Positions 21,794 through 34,586 of a stretch of 64,000 nt of DNA are shown here, one piece after another. Below the pieces are notes generated by a model. It saw only the letters and a list, made by a program, of their open reading frames with translations. It did not search any database and was not told the origin of the DNA. Position 1 is the stretch's first letter. Every line of letters begins with the position of its first letter. The stretch spans positions 47,991,429-48,055,428 of the forward strand of contig CM049312.1 of assembly GCA_026874595.1 (NCBI GenBank), given 5' to 3'. This DNA is from Sipunculus nudus (Eukaryota; Annelida; Sipuncula; Golfingiida; Sipunculidae). The translations under genes were made by a program, and so were the position numbers.

Positions 21794-24700
21794 AGCTCAG
21801 CTGACTGTAAGTCATCTGAGCTATAGGGATCACCTTTTGTCCGTCGTCTGTCCGGCCGTCCGGGCGTCTGTCCGTTAACAGGGCACAAATCGTAACCGCT
21901 AGAACTGGAATCTTCTTACTTGACATCCTGGGAGGTCTATGGAAATTCTCCTTGTAAACCTGAAATTAGGTCACTGTGACCTATATTTGCGAACTATGGG
22001 GTTCCGAAGTACCCCCCAGAATAATGGAAAATTTGATACAAAAGCTCAAGTATCTGAACAACTAATGCATTGATTATCATGATTTTTTGCATGGATATTG
22101 ATCATGGAGTGTTTCATCAGTTTCTGCAGACTGGTGGCGCCACCTGTATTTTTCAGATTTTTACCAATATTTTTCTCTATTTTTGAGACCTCTTAAGATG
22201 GGGCCATCTGTTAACAGGGCACAAATCGTAACAACTACACCTAGAATCTTCTCTCTTGACATGCAGGGAGGCCCATAAAAAGTCTCTTTGGAAACCTGAA
22301 ATAAGGTCTCTGTTACTTATAACCTTTGAGCTATGGGGCTCCGAAGTACCCCCCAGAATAATGGAAAATTTGATACAAAAGCTCAAGTATCTAAACAACT
22401 ATTGCAGTGATCACCATGATTCTTTGCATGGATATTGATCATGGAATGTGTCATCAGTTTCTGCAGTATGGTGGCGCCACCTGTATTTTTTTTATTTTTA
22501 TGAATTTTTTTCTGTATTTTTGAGACCTCATAAGATGCAGTCATCTGTTAACATGGCACAAAACGTAACAACTGGACCTAGAATCTTCTCTCTTGACATG
22601 CTGAGGGGCCCATGAAAAGTCTTCTTAAAAACTTGAAATTAGGTCTCTGTTACCCATAACCTCTGAGCTATGGGGCTCCGAAGTACCCCCCAGAAAAATG
22701 GAAAATTTGATACAAAAGCTCAAGTATCTGAACAACTAATGCATTGATCATCATGATTTTTTGCATGGATATTGATCATGGAGTGTTTCATCAGTTTTGG
22801 CAGACTGGTGGCGCCACCTGTATTTTTTCGATTTTTACCAATATTTTTCTCTATTTTTGAGACCTCTTAAGATGCAGCCATCTGTTAACAGGGCACAAAT
22901 CGTAACGACTACACCTAGAATCTTCTCTCTTGACATGCAGGGAGGCCCATAAATAGTCTCTTTGGAAACCTGAAATTAGGTCTCTGTTACCCATAACCTT
23001 TGAGCTATGGGGCTCCGAAGTACCCCCCAGAATAATGGAAAATTTGATACAAAAGCTCAAGTATCTAAACAACTATTGCAGTGATCACCATGATTCTTTG
23101 CATGGATATTGATCATGGAATGTGTCATCAGTTTCTGCAGTATGGTGGCGCCACCTGTATTTTTTTTATTTTTACGAATTTTTTTCTGTATTTTTGAGAC
23201 CTCATAAGATGCGGTCATCTGTTAACATGGCACAAAACGTAACAACTGGACCTAGAATCTTCTCTCTTGACATGCTGAGGGGCCCATGAAAAGTCTTCTT
23301 AAAAACTTGAAATTAGGTCTCTGTTACCCATAACCTCTGAGCTATGGGGCTCCGAAGTACCCCCCAGAAAAATGGAAAATTTGATACAAAAGCTCAAGTA
23401 TCTGAACAATTATTATATTGATCACCATGATTCTTTGCATGGATATTGATCATGAAATGTTTCATCAGTTTCTGCATTCTGGTGGCGCCACCTGTATTTT
23501 TTCAATTTTTAGCTCAGCTGACTGAAAGTCATCTGAGCTATAGGGATCACCTTTTGTCCGTCGTCCGTCCGGCCATCCAGCCGACTGTCCATTAACAGGG
23601 CACAAATCATAACCACTGAACCTGAAATCTTCTCACTTGACATCATGGAAGGTCAATTTAAATTCTCCTTGGAAACCTGAAATTAGGTCACTGTGACCTA
23701 TATCCTCTGAGCTATGGGGCTCTCACGTACCCTAAGAATAATGCAAAATTTGATACAATAACTAATGCATTGATCACCATGATTGTCCACAACTAATGCA
23801 TTTATCACCATGATTCTTTGCATGGATATTGATCATGATGTTTCATCAGTTTCTGCAGACTGGTGGCGCCACATGTATTTTTTCGATTTTTTAAAGTTAT
23901 TTTTCTCTATTTTTGAAACCTTTTAAGATTTGGTCATCTGTTAACAGGGCACAAATCATATCAACTGGACCTAGAATTTTCTGTCATGACATGCAAGGAC
24001 GGTCATAAAAAGTCTATATGGAAACCTGATATAAGGTCTCTGTTACTGATATCCTTTCAGCTATGAGACTCGGAAGTTCCTCCCAGAATAATGCAAAATT
24101 TGATACAATAACTAATGCATTGATCACCATGATTGTCCACATTTGTATTGATAATGGCTTGTTTCATCAGTTTCTGTAGACTGGTGGTGCCACCTGTATT
24201 TTGATTTTTTAAGAATTTTTTTCTTGATTTTTGAGACCTTTAAACATTTGGTCATCTGTTAACAGGCCACAAATCATAATGACTTGACCTAGAATCTTCT
24301 TTCTTAACATGCAGGGAGGTCCATGAAACATCTTGGAAACCTGAAATTAGGTCTCTGTTACCCATATCCTTCATGCTCTGGGGCTCCGAAGTACTCCCCA
24401 GAATAAAGATTTGGTCATCTGTTAACAGAGCACAAATTATAATGACTTGACCTAGAATCTCCTTTCTTGATATGCTGGGAGGCCCCTGAAAAGTCTCCTT
24501 GTGCACCTGAAATTACATCTCTGTTACCCATATCCTTCATCCTATGCGGCTTTGAAATACCCCCCAGATTAAACATTTGGTCATCTGTTAACAGGGCACA
24601 AATCATAATAACTGGACCTAGAATTTTATTTTTTGACATGCTGGGAGACCCCTGAAAAGTCATCTTGTAAACCTTGAAAATAGCTGTCTGTTACCCATAT

Positions 24701-24860
24701 CCTTCATGCTACAGAGCTCCATAGTACCCCAATGAATATTGGATGATTTTATACAAAAGGTCAAGTTTGGAAAAAGTATTTCATTCAAATTTGACATTCA
24801 GATGATAAAATTACTAATGTCTTCCTGGTCAGCTGAGCGTCATGACCCCTGGGTCACTTG
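21794..24860 (+). mobile_element. Family C element with amplified interior, 3.07 kb
   Basis: The 5' end is AGCTCAGCTGACTGTAAGTC and the 3' end is CAGCTGAGCGTCATGACCCC then TGGGTCACTTG. The interior is an array of units of about 335 bp, each with a CATCTGTTAACAGGGCACAA-type start and a GGTGGCGCCACCTGTATTTT-type end. A second C 5' end (AGCTCAGCTGACTGAAAGTC) begins at 23511 in a T-run, so a second C copy inserted into the first and now shares its 3' end. The A empty site is intact at 36465. Confidence 0.82.
22186..23515 (+). repeat. Higher-order tandem repeat, two dimers of about 675 bp
   Basis: Units start at GAGACCTC near 22186, 22521, 22858 and 23197. Units 1 and 3 are almost identical (CTACACCTAGAATCTTCTCT), as are 2 and 4 (CTGGACCTAGAATCTTCTCT, AAAACGTAAC), while 1 and 2 differ more. 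This shows a dimer duplicated as a block. Confidence 0.85.
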
Positions 24861-25036
24861 TAGTGTTGTGTGCACCCATGCCAGAATTTCAGCAGTGATG
24901 TTTGTGTAATTGTTTCTTATTCAAAATGTTTAGTACTTGCATTGTTCATATACATGAGAAGTAATGGTAAAGCATTGAAGCATTACACCTGGTGTAATTC
25001 CCAATGCACAGGTTTGCACTAGGCCTGTAGGCCTTT

Positions 25037-26378
25037 TTATAAACACACGGGCGTAATACCAAGGAGTGATCAGCCAAAGGAAACAGATCGGCAGGACAGT
25101 CCAGAAGCAAACAGTATCCTTCTGCTTCTACAAAGAGTTACGGATAGCATGGGGATTGACCACAGTGCACGTATGTCTCCTCAGAAATAAGTCAATGCTG
25201 ATCAGAACATCGGAAAGGCACAGCCTTTTAGCGATCAAAATATCGTGGAAACAGTGACAAGCAGTGATGATACAGCCAGTCCAACCTGAGGAAATAGTTC
25301 CCCAACCTCCACAATCATCCACCGAAGTCCGCCAGGCCATGAAGACCGTCTTGCGATATTTCGAGAGCTCGAACTACAGTGAACAGTCCGATATTGACGC
25401 TTTTCAGTCATAAGCTGGTAAACAATATTGTTCCATTACGGAATTCTTTGGGGTAGACTCGGATGAAAGAGAAACGGCACAAGGAGAACCATGAGGAATA
25501 TTATATTTTTTTCCGTATATGTTATACATGTGTATCTTTGTAAATAATTTGTACACACTATATTTTTTCTGTAGTTATTTGTAAATTGTTCTTTCTATGA
25601 AAATAACTATGTTAATAAAGTTATAACATTTGAACTACCGCTACGCGTAGACCACAAAGCAGCCTTTTGTCACCAGAGGCATGTATAAGCTGTATATAAA
25701 GCTTGTGCAGGAGAAAAGTTCAAATGATAACACAGTAATATGCGGCGACGATCATCTACACAAGAGCAAAAATATAATGAGAAAGCCAGCTCGAACACAA
25801 AATTTTGGTTAGAATATAGTTGGCAAATTAACATGATGGGAATGTATATTCGAACTTGAGCATATTATTGTACGAACGATCTGTCTACATAACCACTGAT
25901 AACCGACTGTGCAACTTTGTTTTACATGACCGCACATCCGCAGCATTTCGATAGGGGTTTTAATTCCTGCCCAGTTTTAATATCAGCAGTGGCAGGGAAT
26001 TTTTCAGTCTAATCACAAACAAATGTCCAATAACAAGAAACTTTAGCATAGATAAGTGTGAAAATTTTGCAGAAGCTCACAACTTAGTGTCATTTATCCG
26101 CCGACAGGTTACCGCTTTATATTTTGTGTGGCGCAAACATGCCAATAGCAAAAGAAATCCGCGAGAAGGGAGTTTATTGTGCAATGGATAAATAGTTCGT
26201 CTAATTCTAAGAGTGGAAAAGACAACTACGGTTTAGAAAACATACTGAAGGAACCATGGTCCGGCATAGCACCGGCATTGAAGGCACGGGAAGTCCAAAT
26301 CACTGCGCATGAAAATAGAGCCTGCATACTAGTAAATCCGCCGAAAAGGCCTTGGCAGAAATACACCAAGCAATTTTT
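25037..26378 (+). other. Low-repeat intronic island with a possible transposase C-terminal remnant
   Basis: No tandem or family repeat is recognised. At about 25100-25420 several frames carry coding-like text: SPEANSILLLLQRVTDSMGI near 25100, and later STEVRQAMKTVLRYFESSNY then SEQSDIDAFQS, ending at a TAA near 25412. The shape (a helical, acidic tail after a Pro-rich linker) recalls the C-terminus of Tigger/jerky transposases, but this is weak. AATAAAG at 25615-25621 could be its poly(A) signal. No complete gene is present. Confidence 0.4.
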
Positions 26379-28184
26379 AGCGAACCTGTGAGCTTATGCA
26401 ATGGTGCGGCTTCGTCCGTCATACGTCGTGTTGTGCCTCGTGCGTCGTGTGTTGTCTGTATGTTAACCATAGCTATCTGAAAAATGGCAGGAGCTAGCAT
26501 CACCAAATTTTTGGCAAATAATCAGTCTTCTGAAAAACTATCGGATTTTATTTATTTTTTTTTAACTGCATTTTCTTAGATTTTTGCACAGCATCCATCT
26601 GTTCATCTGCTTTGGGATTTAAACACTCCTATCTCTGCATTGGTTGGACCTATCAACCTGAAATTTTGCATGTGTATACATCTTGGACAGTTTTTTTTAT
26701 TTTATGACAAGTGGCGCCACCTACACCACGTTTAAGCTGCAGACATCCAAGCTCATATATTGGGAACTGTTTGACCAGTTGGGCCAAAATTTTGCATGTG
26801 TAGAGATCTCCCATAGCTCTTTATCATACGCAAAACTGGTGGTGCCACCTGTAACCATTTTTGCACAGCGTCAATCTGTTCATCTGCCTGGGGATAAAAT
26901 CACTCATATCTTTGCTGTGGTTTGACTTATCCAACTGAAATTTTGCAGGTTTATACATCCTTGACAGCTTTCTTGATTTTATGGCAGGTGGTGCCACCTA
27001 CATTCAAATTTACGCTGATGACATCCAAGCTCATATCTCTGGAACCATTTGACTGATTGGGCAAAAATTTTGCATGTTTATAGATCTCACATAGTTCTGT
27101 ATCATACGCAAAACTGGTGGCGCCACCTGCAATCATTTATGTACAGTGTCTGTCTGTTTATTTGCCGTGGCATAAAATAACTCCTAACTCGGCAGTGGTT
27201 TGACATATCTGCCTAAAGTTTTGCAGGTTTGTACATCTTGGATAGCTTTCTTGATTTTTTTGCAAGTGGCGCCACCTACATTTATGTATACGCTGCAAAC
27301 ATTCAGGCTTATATCTTAGGCCTGGTTTGACATAGCCCCCTGAAATTTTGCATGTATATAGATCTCACATAGCTCTTAATCATACACAAAATTGGTTGCG
27401 CCACCTGCCACCATTTTTGCACAGCGTCCATCTGTTTGTCTGCCGTGGGCTAAAATCACTCATATCTCAGTAGAGGTTTGACTTATCTGACTAAAATGTT
27501 GCATGTTTATACATCTTGGATAGTTTTCTCAATTTTGTGGCAGGTGGCACCACCTACATTTATGTATACGCTGCAGACATTCAGGCTTATATTTAAGGAC
27601 TGGTTTGACATATTCCCCTGAAATTTTGCATGTGTATAGATCTCACATAGCTCTTAAACAACACAGAAGTGGTGGCGCCACCTGCCATCAATTTTGCACA
27701 GCGTCCGTCTGTTTGTCTGCCATGGGCTAAAATCACTTATATCTCAGGAGTGGTTTGACTTGTCTGCCTAAAATTTTGCATGTTTAAACATCTTTGACAG
27801 CTTTCTGGATTTTGTGGTAGGTGGCACAACCAACATACACATTTCGGCTGCAGACATCCAGGCTATTATGGCTATTATGCAACACACCTCACTCTATCTC
27901 CCAATGCCACTTAATCCATGCCTCACTTCACCCATCCCATTCTGATTTTGGCGGATACAAGTAGTTGCTTGTTGACTACCCCTATTCTAGTTTTTGTGTT
28001 GTGTGCACCCATGCTAGAATTTCAGCAGTGATGTTTGTTTAATTGTTTCTTGTTCTAAGTGTTTAGTACTTGCATTGTTCATATACATGTTACACATGTT
28101 CTTGAAAAGTAATGGTCCAGCATTGAAGTATTATACCTGGTGTATCTCATTGCACAGGTTCGCATAAGTCATGTAGGCCTTGTT
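26379..28184 (+). mobile_element. Family A element, shortened, with an internal B element
   Basis: It begins AGCGAACCTGTGAGCTTATG and ends CAGGTTCGCATAAGTCATGT then AGGCCTTG. A 5'-truncated B element occupies about 26585-27993, with four GGTGGCGCCACC-type palindromes and the terminus CCCTATTCTAG. The A text resumes with TGTGTTGTGTGCACCCATGC. No gene is recognised. Confidence 0.78.
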
Positions 28185-28207
28185 TTAAAGATAAAATATG
28201 GTTATGT

Positions 28208-28381
28208 CATGGCCGGATTTGGCAAACAAAAATGTGGAAACCTCAAACAAAATACACAACGTGTGGATCAACCAATTTCACGTAAGGGTGACTCATTAAT
28301 GAACATGACCGCTATGGGGTCTCGCAAAAACATTCCGCCGATCAGTCAAACAAAACAGTTCATTTTATTAATTTTAGATAA
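28208..28381 (+). other. Possible first coding exon, unidentified
   Basis: An ATG at 28208 opens 58 codons (MAGFGKQKCGNLKQNTQR..., ending FILLILDK) up to GATAAG|GTAAGG, a strong donor in phase 0. Composition is more balanced than in the surrounding repeats. There is no matching downstream exon and no recognised family. It could equally be part of an old mobile element. The start context GTCATGG is acceptable. Confidence 0.3.
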
Positions 28382-28597
28382 GGTAAGGCGCGTGTTGATT
28401 AATTAATTAAACTACTCATCACTAGCACTGGAAGAGCAAAATACATTATCTGTTCTTTCCAAATTAAAGCGACATAATCAGGAGCAATATTATACCTATT
28501 CTTTAGAACTATCAGTTCAGTTTTGCTTTCTACAAAAGCTTGCCAGAAAAACCATTCAAGCACATAGTCTCATTTCCTCGCATACCACTGTTTAATA

Positions 28598-28647
28598 CCT
28601 TGTTATAGCCCTGCGTTTTGGTAAACAGTCTGTTTACGATAACAAGG
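28598..28647. promoter_or_regulatory. Nested palindrome with inverted forkhead-like motifs
   Basis: GTAAACAG-T-CTGTTTAC (28621-28637) is a perfect palindrome holding the forkhead core twice. It is enclosed, asymmetrically, by CCTTGTTAT (28598) and ATAACAAGG (28639). A regulatory role is inference only. Confidence 0.4.
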
Positions 28648-28880
28648 CAGAATGACTGGAGTCTGATTAAGAGGGGCAACACACATTTCTCCCTGTTTCA
28701 GCCAGGGAGAACATGTATTTCATTTTTTGAGCAAAGTCAGTCAGGGCATCTCCTGATTGGCAGGTGTTATGGCACGAAGGCCCTCGTGAAAAAAAGTTAA
28801 ATTTCTTGCGACATGCTGTTCAGTAGCATGGTGCAAGAGAAAAGACTGGTTATCCCATGTGGAACCCTGACTACGAATTC

Positions 28881-28930
28881 TGCGCATGCGCAGTGGAGAA
28901 CTAACAATGTGTGATAAATTGATAACCAAT
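28881..28930 (+). promoter_or_regulatory. NRF1-like palindrome and CCAAT box
   Basis: TGCGCATGCGCA at 28881-28892 matches the NRF1 consensus perfectly. A CCAAT box (ACCAATCAG) follows at about 28925. A reverse CCAAT (GATTGGC) lies at about 28755. Both motif types are common in TATA-less promoters, but no transcript start or adjoining gene is evident. Confidence 0.4.
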
Positions 28931-31900
28931 CAGATTTCATTTTCTCTCCACCTTCTGTATATGATAGATCACTAAATATACAAGTTATACATGAGAAACT
29001 TAGAATGCATGTGTGGTGCAAAATAAATACTTTAATGGTCCTTCGACTCTGAAAGGTCATTTCTGTTTGACAAAACATGTACACCTTCTGTGTGATTCAA
29101 AATCCAGGCTCACATCAGTAACAGCTGGCCGGGTATGTTTAGTTCAGATGGCGTAATATGATAGTCTGCCTTGGTACAGTAAGCTGGAGTTCAGTGAATT
29201 CACAGCTGGGCCTTGTTTTCTGTGACAGTCCTTGGGGGGGGGGGGGGGTGCCAATGTACATAAAACTGGGAATATTTCTGAATACCTTGCCTGAAGAATA
29301 TTGGTTATTGGCACAATAAAAATACAGAAATTTCTTTTTTAAAACCCAAATGCTTTGATCAATCCTGTTGATTTTCTATGGCAGTGTTTTACAGCTGGAA
29401 GGCTGGTGTGTTTATCTGTTTCTAAAACCAATATTATAAGATATTAGATTAATTTTTAGCTCAGCTGACTGTAAGTCATCTGAGCTATAGCGATCACCCT
29501 TTGTCTGTCGTCCATCCGGCCCTCTGGACGTCTGTCCGTTAACAGGGCACAAATCGTAACCGCTGGACCTGGAATCTTCTCACTTGACATCCAGGGAGGT
29601 CCATGAAAATTCTCCTTGAAAACCTGGAATTAGGTCTCTGTTACCCATATTCTTTGAGCTATGGGGCTCCTAAGTACCCCCCAGAATAATGGAAAATTTG
29701 ATACAAAAGCTCACGTATCAGAACAACTAATGCATTGATCACCATCTTTTTGCATGGATATTGGTCATGGAATGTTTCATCACTTTCTGCAGACTGGTGG
29801 CACCACCTGTATTTTGTTTCAATTTTTTACATTTTTTCGATTTTTTTCTCTATTTTTGAGACCTTAAAAGATGTGGTCATATGTAAACAGGGCACATAAT
29901 GTAACCACTGGACCTAGAATCTTCTGTCTTGACATGCAGGAAGGCCCATGAAAAGTCTCTGTGGAAACCTGGAATAATGTCTCTGTTACCCATATTCTTC
30001 GAGCTATGGGGCTTTGAAGTAACCCCAGAATAATGGAAAATTTGATACAAAAGCTCAAGTATCTGAACAACTAATTGTTTGCATGGATATTGATCATGGA
30101 GTGTTTCATCAGTTTCTGCAGACTGGTGGCGCTACCTTTATTTTTAGTGAACCTGTGAGCTTATGCGATGGTGTGGCGTCGTCCGGCATCCGGCGTCTGT
30201 ACGTTAAACCATACTATCTTGAAAACGGCAAGAGTTAGCATCACAAAATTTTATGAAAAAAATTAGTCATCTAAAAAACTCTATCTGATTTTGCTTATTT
30301 TTTGGCTGACTGCATTTTCTTAGATTTTATGGGGAAAAAGCTAAAAAAGGTTTAAAAATCTTCTTCTCCGAAAATGTCCAGCCAAATTGTCCAATATTCA
30401 ACAGAGATGATTCCTGCAACAATTTCTCTCAAGTTTGTTCAAATGGTTTAAGTTCGGTGATTTTTGGCCAAGGAACAGGAAGTTGAACTTAGTCATCTGT
30501 CCAAAAAAGCATACTAAAATGACAATCTCAGAAATGACTGAAGCTATCATCACCAAATTTTATGCCAATGTTGGTCACATGAGTCATATCTGAAATTGAG
30601 GTATTGGTGGCACCACCTGCATCGGCCTTTTTTGTACGGGGGTCATCAGTGCCCGTATCATACTGAAGGCTACAAAAACTTCTTCTCTTAAACTATATGG
30701 CCAAATTGTTTAATATCACACAGAAATAATCCTAGGGTAGTGCTTTCTGAAGTTTGTTCAAATGATCTCAGTTCAGTGACTTTTGGCTGAGTTTTGGGAA
30801 GCTGAATGGAGTCATATGCCATAACAGCCCATTTCAGCTCAGTGGCTACAAAGATCTTCTTCTCAAAAACCACTTGGCCAAGTTCTTAAATTCTTAAATC
30901 TCACACATTCATTATCCTGAGATGTTGATAATTCAAGTTTGTTCAAATGGTTTTGGTCCAGTGATTCTTGGCTGAGTTATAGGTAGCTTAACATAGCAAT
31001 TTTGCTGTATTTTCCCATATTAGTTATAAACCTGCAAAACGTTTTTTGACTGAAGCCACTGAGGCCAATTTGTTTAATATTTTACAAGAATAATCCCCTG
31101 AATAATTCTTATGATGATTATCTTTTGTGGTTCCAAATAATGAATTTTGGCTGAATTATAAAGATTGAATTAAGTCATTTTACCATATATGTTAGCTGTG
31201 TAAAGCAGATTCATCTAGCCTGGCACCAGTTTATCAGCATCTGTTACATCATGCCTCTAGACCTTCAGATTTCAGGTTATCTATGGTTAAAATTGACAAG
31301 AATGTTTTTTAAAAGCTTTTTAAAAATGTAGATTTAGAGATTCAGATATTCTTCATGCCAGGCAATGTTAACAATCACAGGTATACAGCTCTCTGTGGGT
31401 ATATAAAGACGGCTATACATAGATTATAAATAATTGGTATCCATACTCAACTTAATTCAAGATTTTGCCATCAGTTAGATGTATCTGTATTATAATTTTG
31501 CATTCAGTATGCATCTGTAGTAATTTTTAGTGAACCTGTGAGCTAATTTGATGTTGTTGCTGCGTCCATAGTCCATCGTCTGTATGTTAACCCATACTAT
31601 TCGAAAACGACTGGAGCTAGTATCATGAAATGTAATGTAAAAAATTAGCCATCTGAAAAACATTTTCTTAGATTTTAATGAGGAAAAAAAAAAAAACCTT
31701 TAAAAATCTTCTCCGACAAAACAGTTAAGCCAAATTGTTCAATATTTCACAAAGATAATCTTTTATATCATATCTTACAAGTTTGTTCGAATGATTCAAG
31801 TTCAGTGAATTTTGGCCGAGTTACAGGAAGTTGAACTTAGTCATCTGTCCAAAAAAGCATACTAAAATGACAATCTTTTAAAAGGCCAGAGCCATCATCA

Positions 31901-31980
31901 CTAAATTTTATGCCAGTGTTGGTCACATGAGTCATATATGGAACTGGGGTATTGGTGGTGCCACCTGCATCAATCTTTTT

Positions 31981-34586
31981 ACCTGAGCTGACTATAAGTC
32001 ATCTGAGCTATAGTCGTGGTCCTTTGTCCGTCGGCTGTCCGTCCGTCCGTCCATTAAACGTTTTGAAACCGTAAGACCTAGGAATCCAAAATTCGGCATA
32101 ATGTAAGATGTCCCCAAGATCTCCTATGAAGCCGAAAACTGGGTCTTTGCGACTTCGTTCCTGTGAGAAATTAAGGAAAAACCTCAATTTTTTATTAAAA
32201 ACCTATTTTCACACTTCAGGACTGCCTAATATCAAAACCACTCATCTGTTTTTCCTCATATTTACCATAAATATTCCTCTGTATATTTCCTATGTACATG
32301 CCAGAAATTAGGTTTGTATTTTATAATTTAAAAAAGTTATGGGCCCAAACATAATGCATTTTGTAAAAAATCAGGAAAGATATTTGATCACTTAACACAA
32401 AACATGTTAAAGCAATGGACTTTTTTTTCCAGAAATATCACTTTAATTAACCAAAATTAAATTGTATACCCAAAATTAGATCAAAATCTTTTAAATTTTT
32501 TAAAATATTAGCAAAAATAAAAAATTGGTACCTTAAAGTTTGCCCAAATTTGACCATGGCACATTTTTTTCCTGTAACTGCTGTGGATTTAATTTTCACA
32601 GCATGTTTTTGTTAGCATTTCATCTGTTAACACCAAAAATTTGAAACCAGTTGATCAAAAATGAAGATTTTATTCAAGTTTTCATTCACCATGTCACATA
32701 TTGTGTACATCAAGCTAGTGTTATGCAGTTTGCTAGAGCCCAGCTTCAGCTCTCAGTTCCTAAAATTTGGCTTACAGTTAGATGTCTCCAAAATCCCCTA
32801 CCATGCCAAGAATTTGATCACTAAGACTTACTTCCTTTTATATAATGTTAAAAAACTTTAAATTTCCCATTAAAAACCCATTGTTACACAAGACTGCCTG
32901 ATATCAAAACCACTGATCTGACTTTGATCATATATAATATACATATTTTCTATACATTCACTATGCACATGCCAGAAATGATGTCAGTATTGTGTAATTG
33001 TTTTAAGTTATGGGCCCAAACATAATGCACTTTGTAAAAAAACAAGAAATATATTTACTCCCTTAACAAGAGGATTGCTGAAGCTAGAGATTTTTTGTCA
33101 GGGATGTAACATTATTTAATCAAGATTCAATTGAATACCCAAACTTAGTTCTGATCTTTTTCAAATTTTATAAGTTATTAGTATAAATATAAAATTAGTA
33201 CCTTAAATTTTGCCCAACTTTGACCATGGCACGTTTGTTTCCTGTGAGCACTGTTGATATAATTTTCATATCATGCACACATAAGGATTTCAGCTTTTTA
33301 GTTTAGAAAGCTGAAATAAATTGGCAAAAAATTGTAGCTTTTATTAATGTTTTTATGAGACCATGTCAGACCCAGACTCTCCTCAGCTCCTCTTCAGTCA
33401 CCTGTATGTTGACCATATTGACCTTTCAGCAAATTATGCACCCTTGAGGCGAGGCATACATTTGGGCAGCCAGGCAGCTTATAACCAGCCACAGTTGATC
33501 CAGGTGTCCAACCCAATTTATCTAGTAGTTGTTTTGACCAACAACATAAAAATAAACTATAAATGAATAAATTTTGATTGGTTTTTAATAACAAATTAAA
33601 GAAAAATTAATAGGAAAGGAATTGTTAGTTGTTGAGTAACAGGAAATTAACTTGCAGTTACTGATGAAGTATGAACATTGTATGGATGGATAGAATGTCA
33701 AGTATTCCAAATAACACCATGCAGTCACCTATGGTATTTTTCAGTTCAATTTTAATGATAACAAAAATAAATCATATTATTCATTACTAATCATTAGGGA
33801 TCATATGAAGGAAATTAATGATAGACAAAGGTGCAGTTGATAATGTTAATCAAGATTCCTACTGTTTCTAGTGTGTAGATTGATGTGAAAGTAGTCCAAA
33901 GTGAATATATTACATTTATTTTTTTTAATATAAATAAAAGCCATAAACCTGGTACTTATGATCATTATTTAAATTTGTGAATTTTGTATATTCTGGATTC
34001 TCAACATCATTGTTTGGCTCAAACTGAATAAATACCAGACATAGTGCAAATACTTTGCAAATGTATTTGAATAGGCATATGAATCATTACAAAATTTCTT
34101 GCATAAGAATGGAAATTCAGGTAAAAATGAAAGTATTTGAATACCAGTGCGAATACTTTCAAAATGTATTCATGAATGCATTCATGAATATATTCTTTAA
34201 TATTATTTTAATAATCATTTCAGTTATATTTTCTTTTTAAAAATCGTATGATTCTCTTATTATTTTAAATAAAAATTATATTTGGTACAATATTTGTTAT
34301 TATATTTTAATAAATAGTTAAACTCTTATATTATATGTTCTGCTTATAAGTTATATGGCAAAGTCAAAATCTGTGTCACAATAGCACTCCATTTGTCAAT
34401 AAAATAAATGAAATCAGTCCTCTTCCCTGTCTCCAAAGATACTATCAAAATCATATATAAGCTAAACACCAACAACTCATAATACAGCTTTTATTTATTT
34501 CCACACAAAACCAGCATGTGCCTCATTTCCAAATCAAATTTTTTATCATATATAACAGCTGAGCGCCGTGACCCATGGGTCCCTTG
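31981..34586 (+). mobile_element. Family C element, 2.6 kb, holding the empty site of the pogo insertion
   Basis: The ends are ACCTGAGCTGACTATAAGTC and CAGCTGAGCGCCGTGACCCA then TGGGTCCCTTG. The uninterrupted A text TTTTTTTGTACAGGGGTCAT is at about 60146. The interior aligns with 403-2217 plus 6779-8262 and so shows, side by side, the state before the pogo and B insertions. It also carries an extra segment at 33369-33791. Confidence 0.85.
33369..33791 (+). other. Extra 420-bp segment in a C element with an exon-like open frame
   Basis: The paralogue at about 2075 reads GTCAGACC then TTGGCATTAGGG; here about 420 bp lie between those blocks. The first part is open for 67 codons (33363-33566) and protein-like (SHLYVDHIDLSANYAPLRRG, IHLGSQAAYNQPQLIQ), with CATGTCAG before it and ATCCAG|GTGTCC after it. 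I do not recognise the protein. It is either carried DNA or a segment lost by the other copy. Confidence 0.4.

Larger units (their letters stand above)
20311..25036 (+). mobile_element. Family A element, internally deleted, with a 3-kb C insertion
   Basis: It begins AGCGAACCTGTGAGCTTATG and ends GCACTAGGCCTGTAGGCCTT. Compared with 58542-63230, much of the first half is absent. A C element sits at 21794-24860, after which the A text resumes (GTGTTGTGTGCACCCATGCC). The native A part is about 1.7 kb. It lies in the first part of the large HEATR6-like intron. Confidence 0.82.
28185..29457 (+). other. Low-repeat intronic island with promoter-like motifs
   Basis: No family repeat is present. It includes an exon-like segment (28208-28381), a nested hairpin with inverted forkhead-like sites (28598-28647), an NRF1-like palindrome (28881-28892) with a CCAAT box (28926), and a G-run at 29232-29248. 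No complete gene is visible. Confidence 0.55.
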
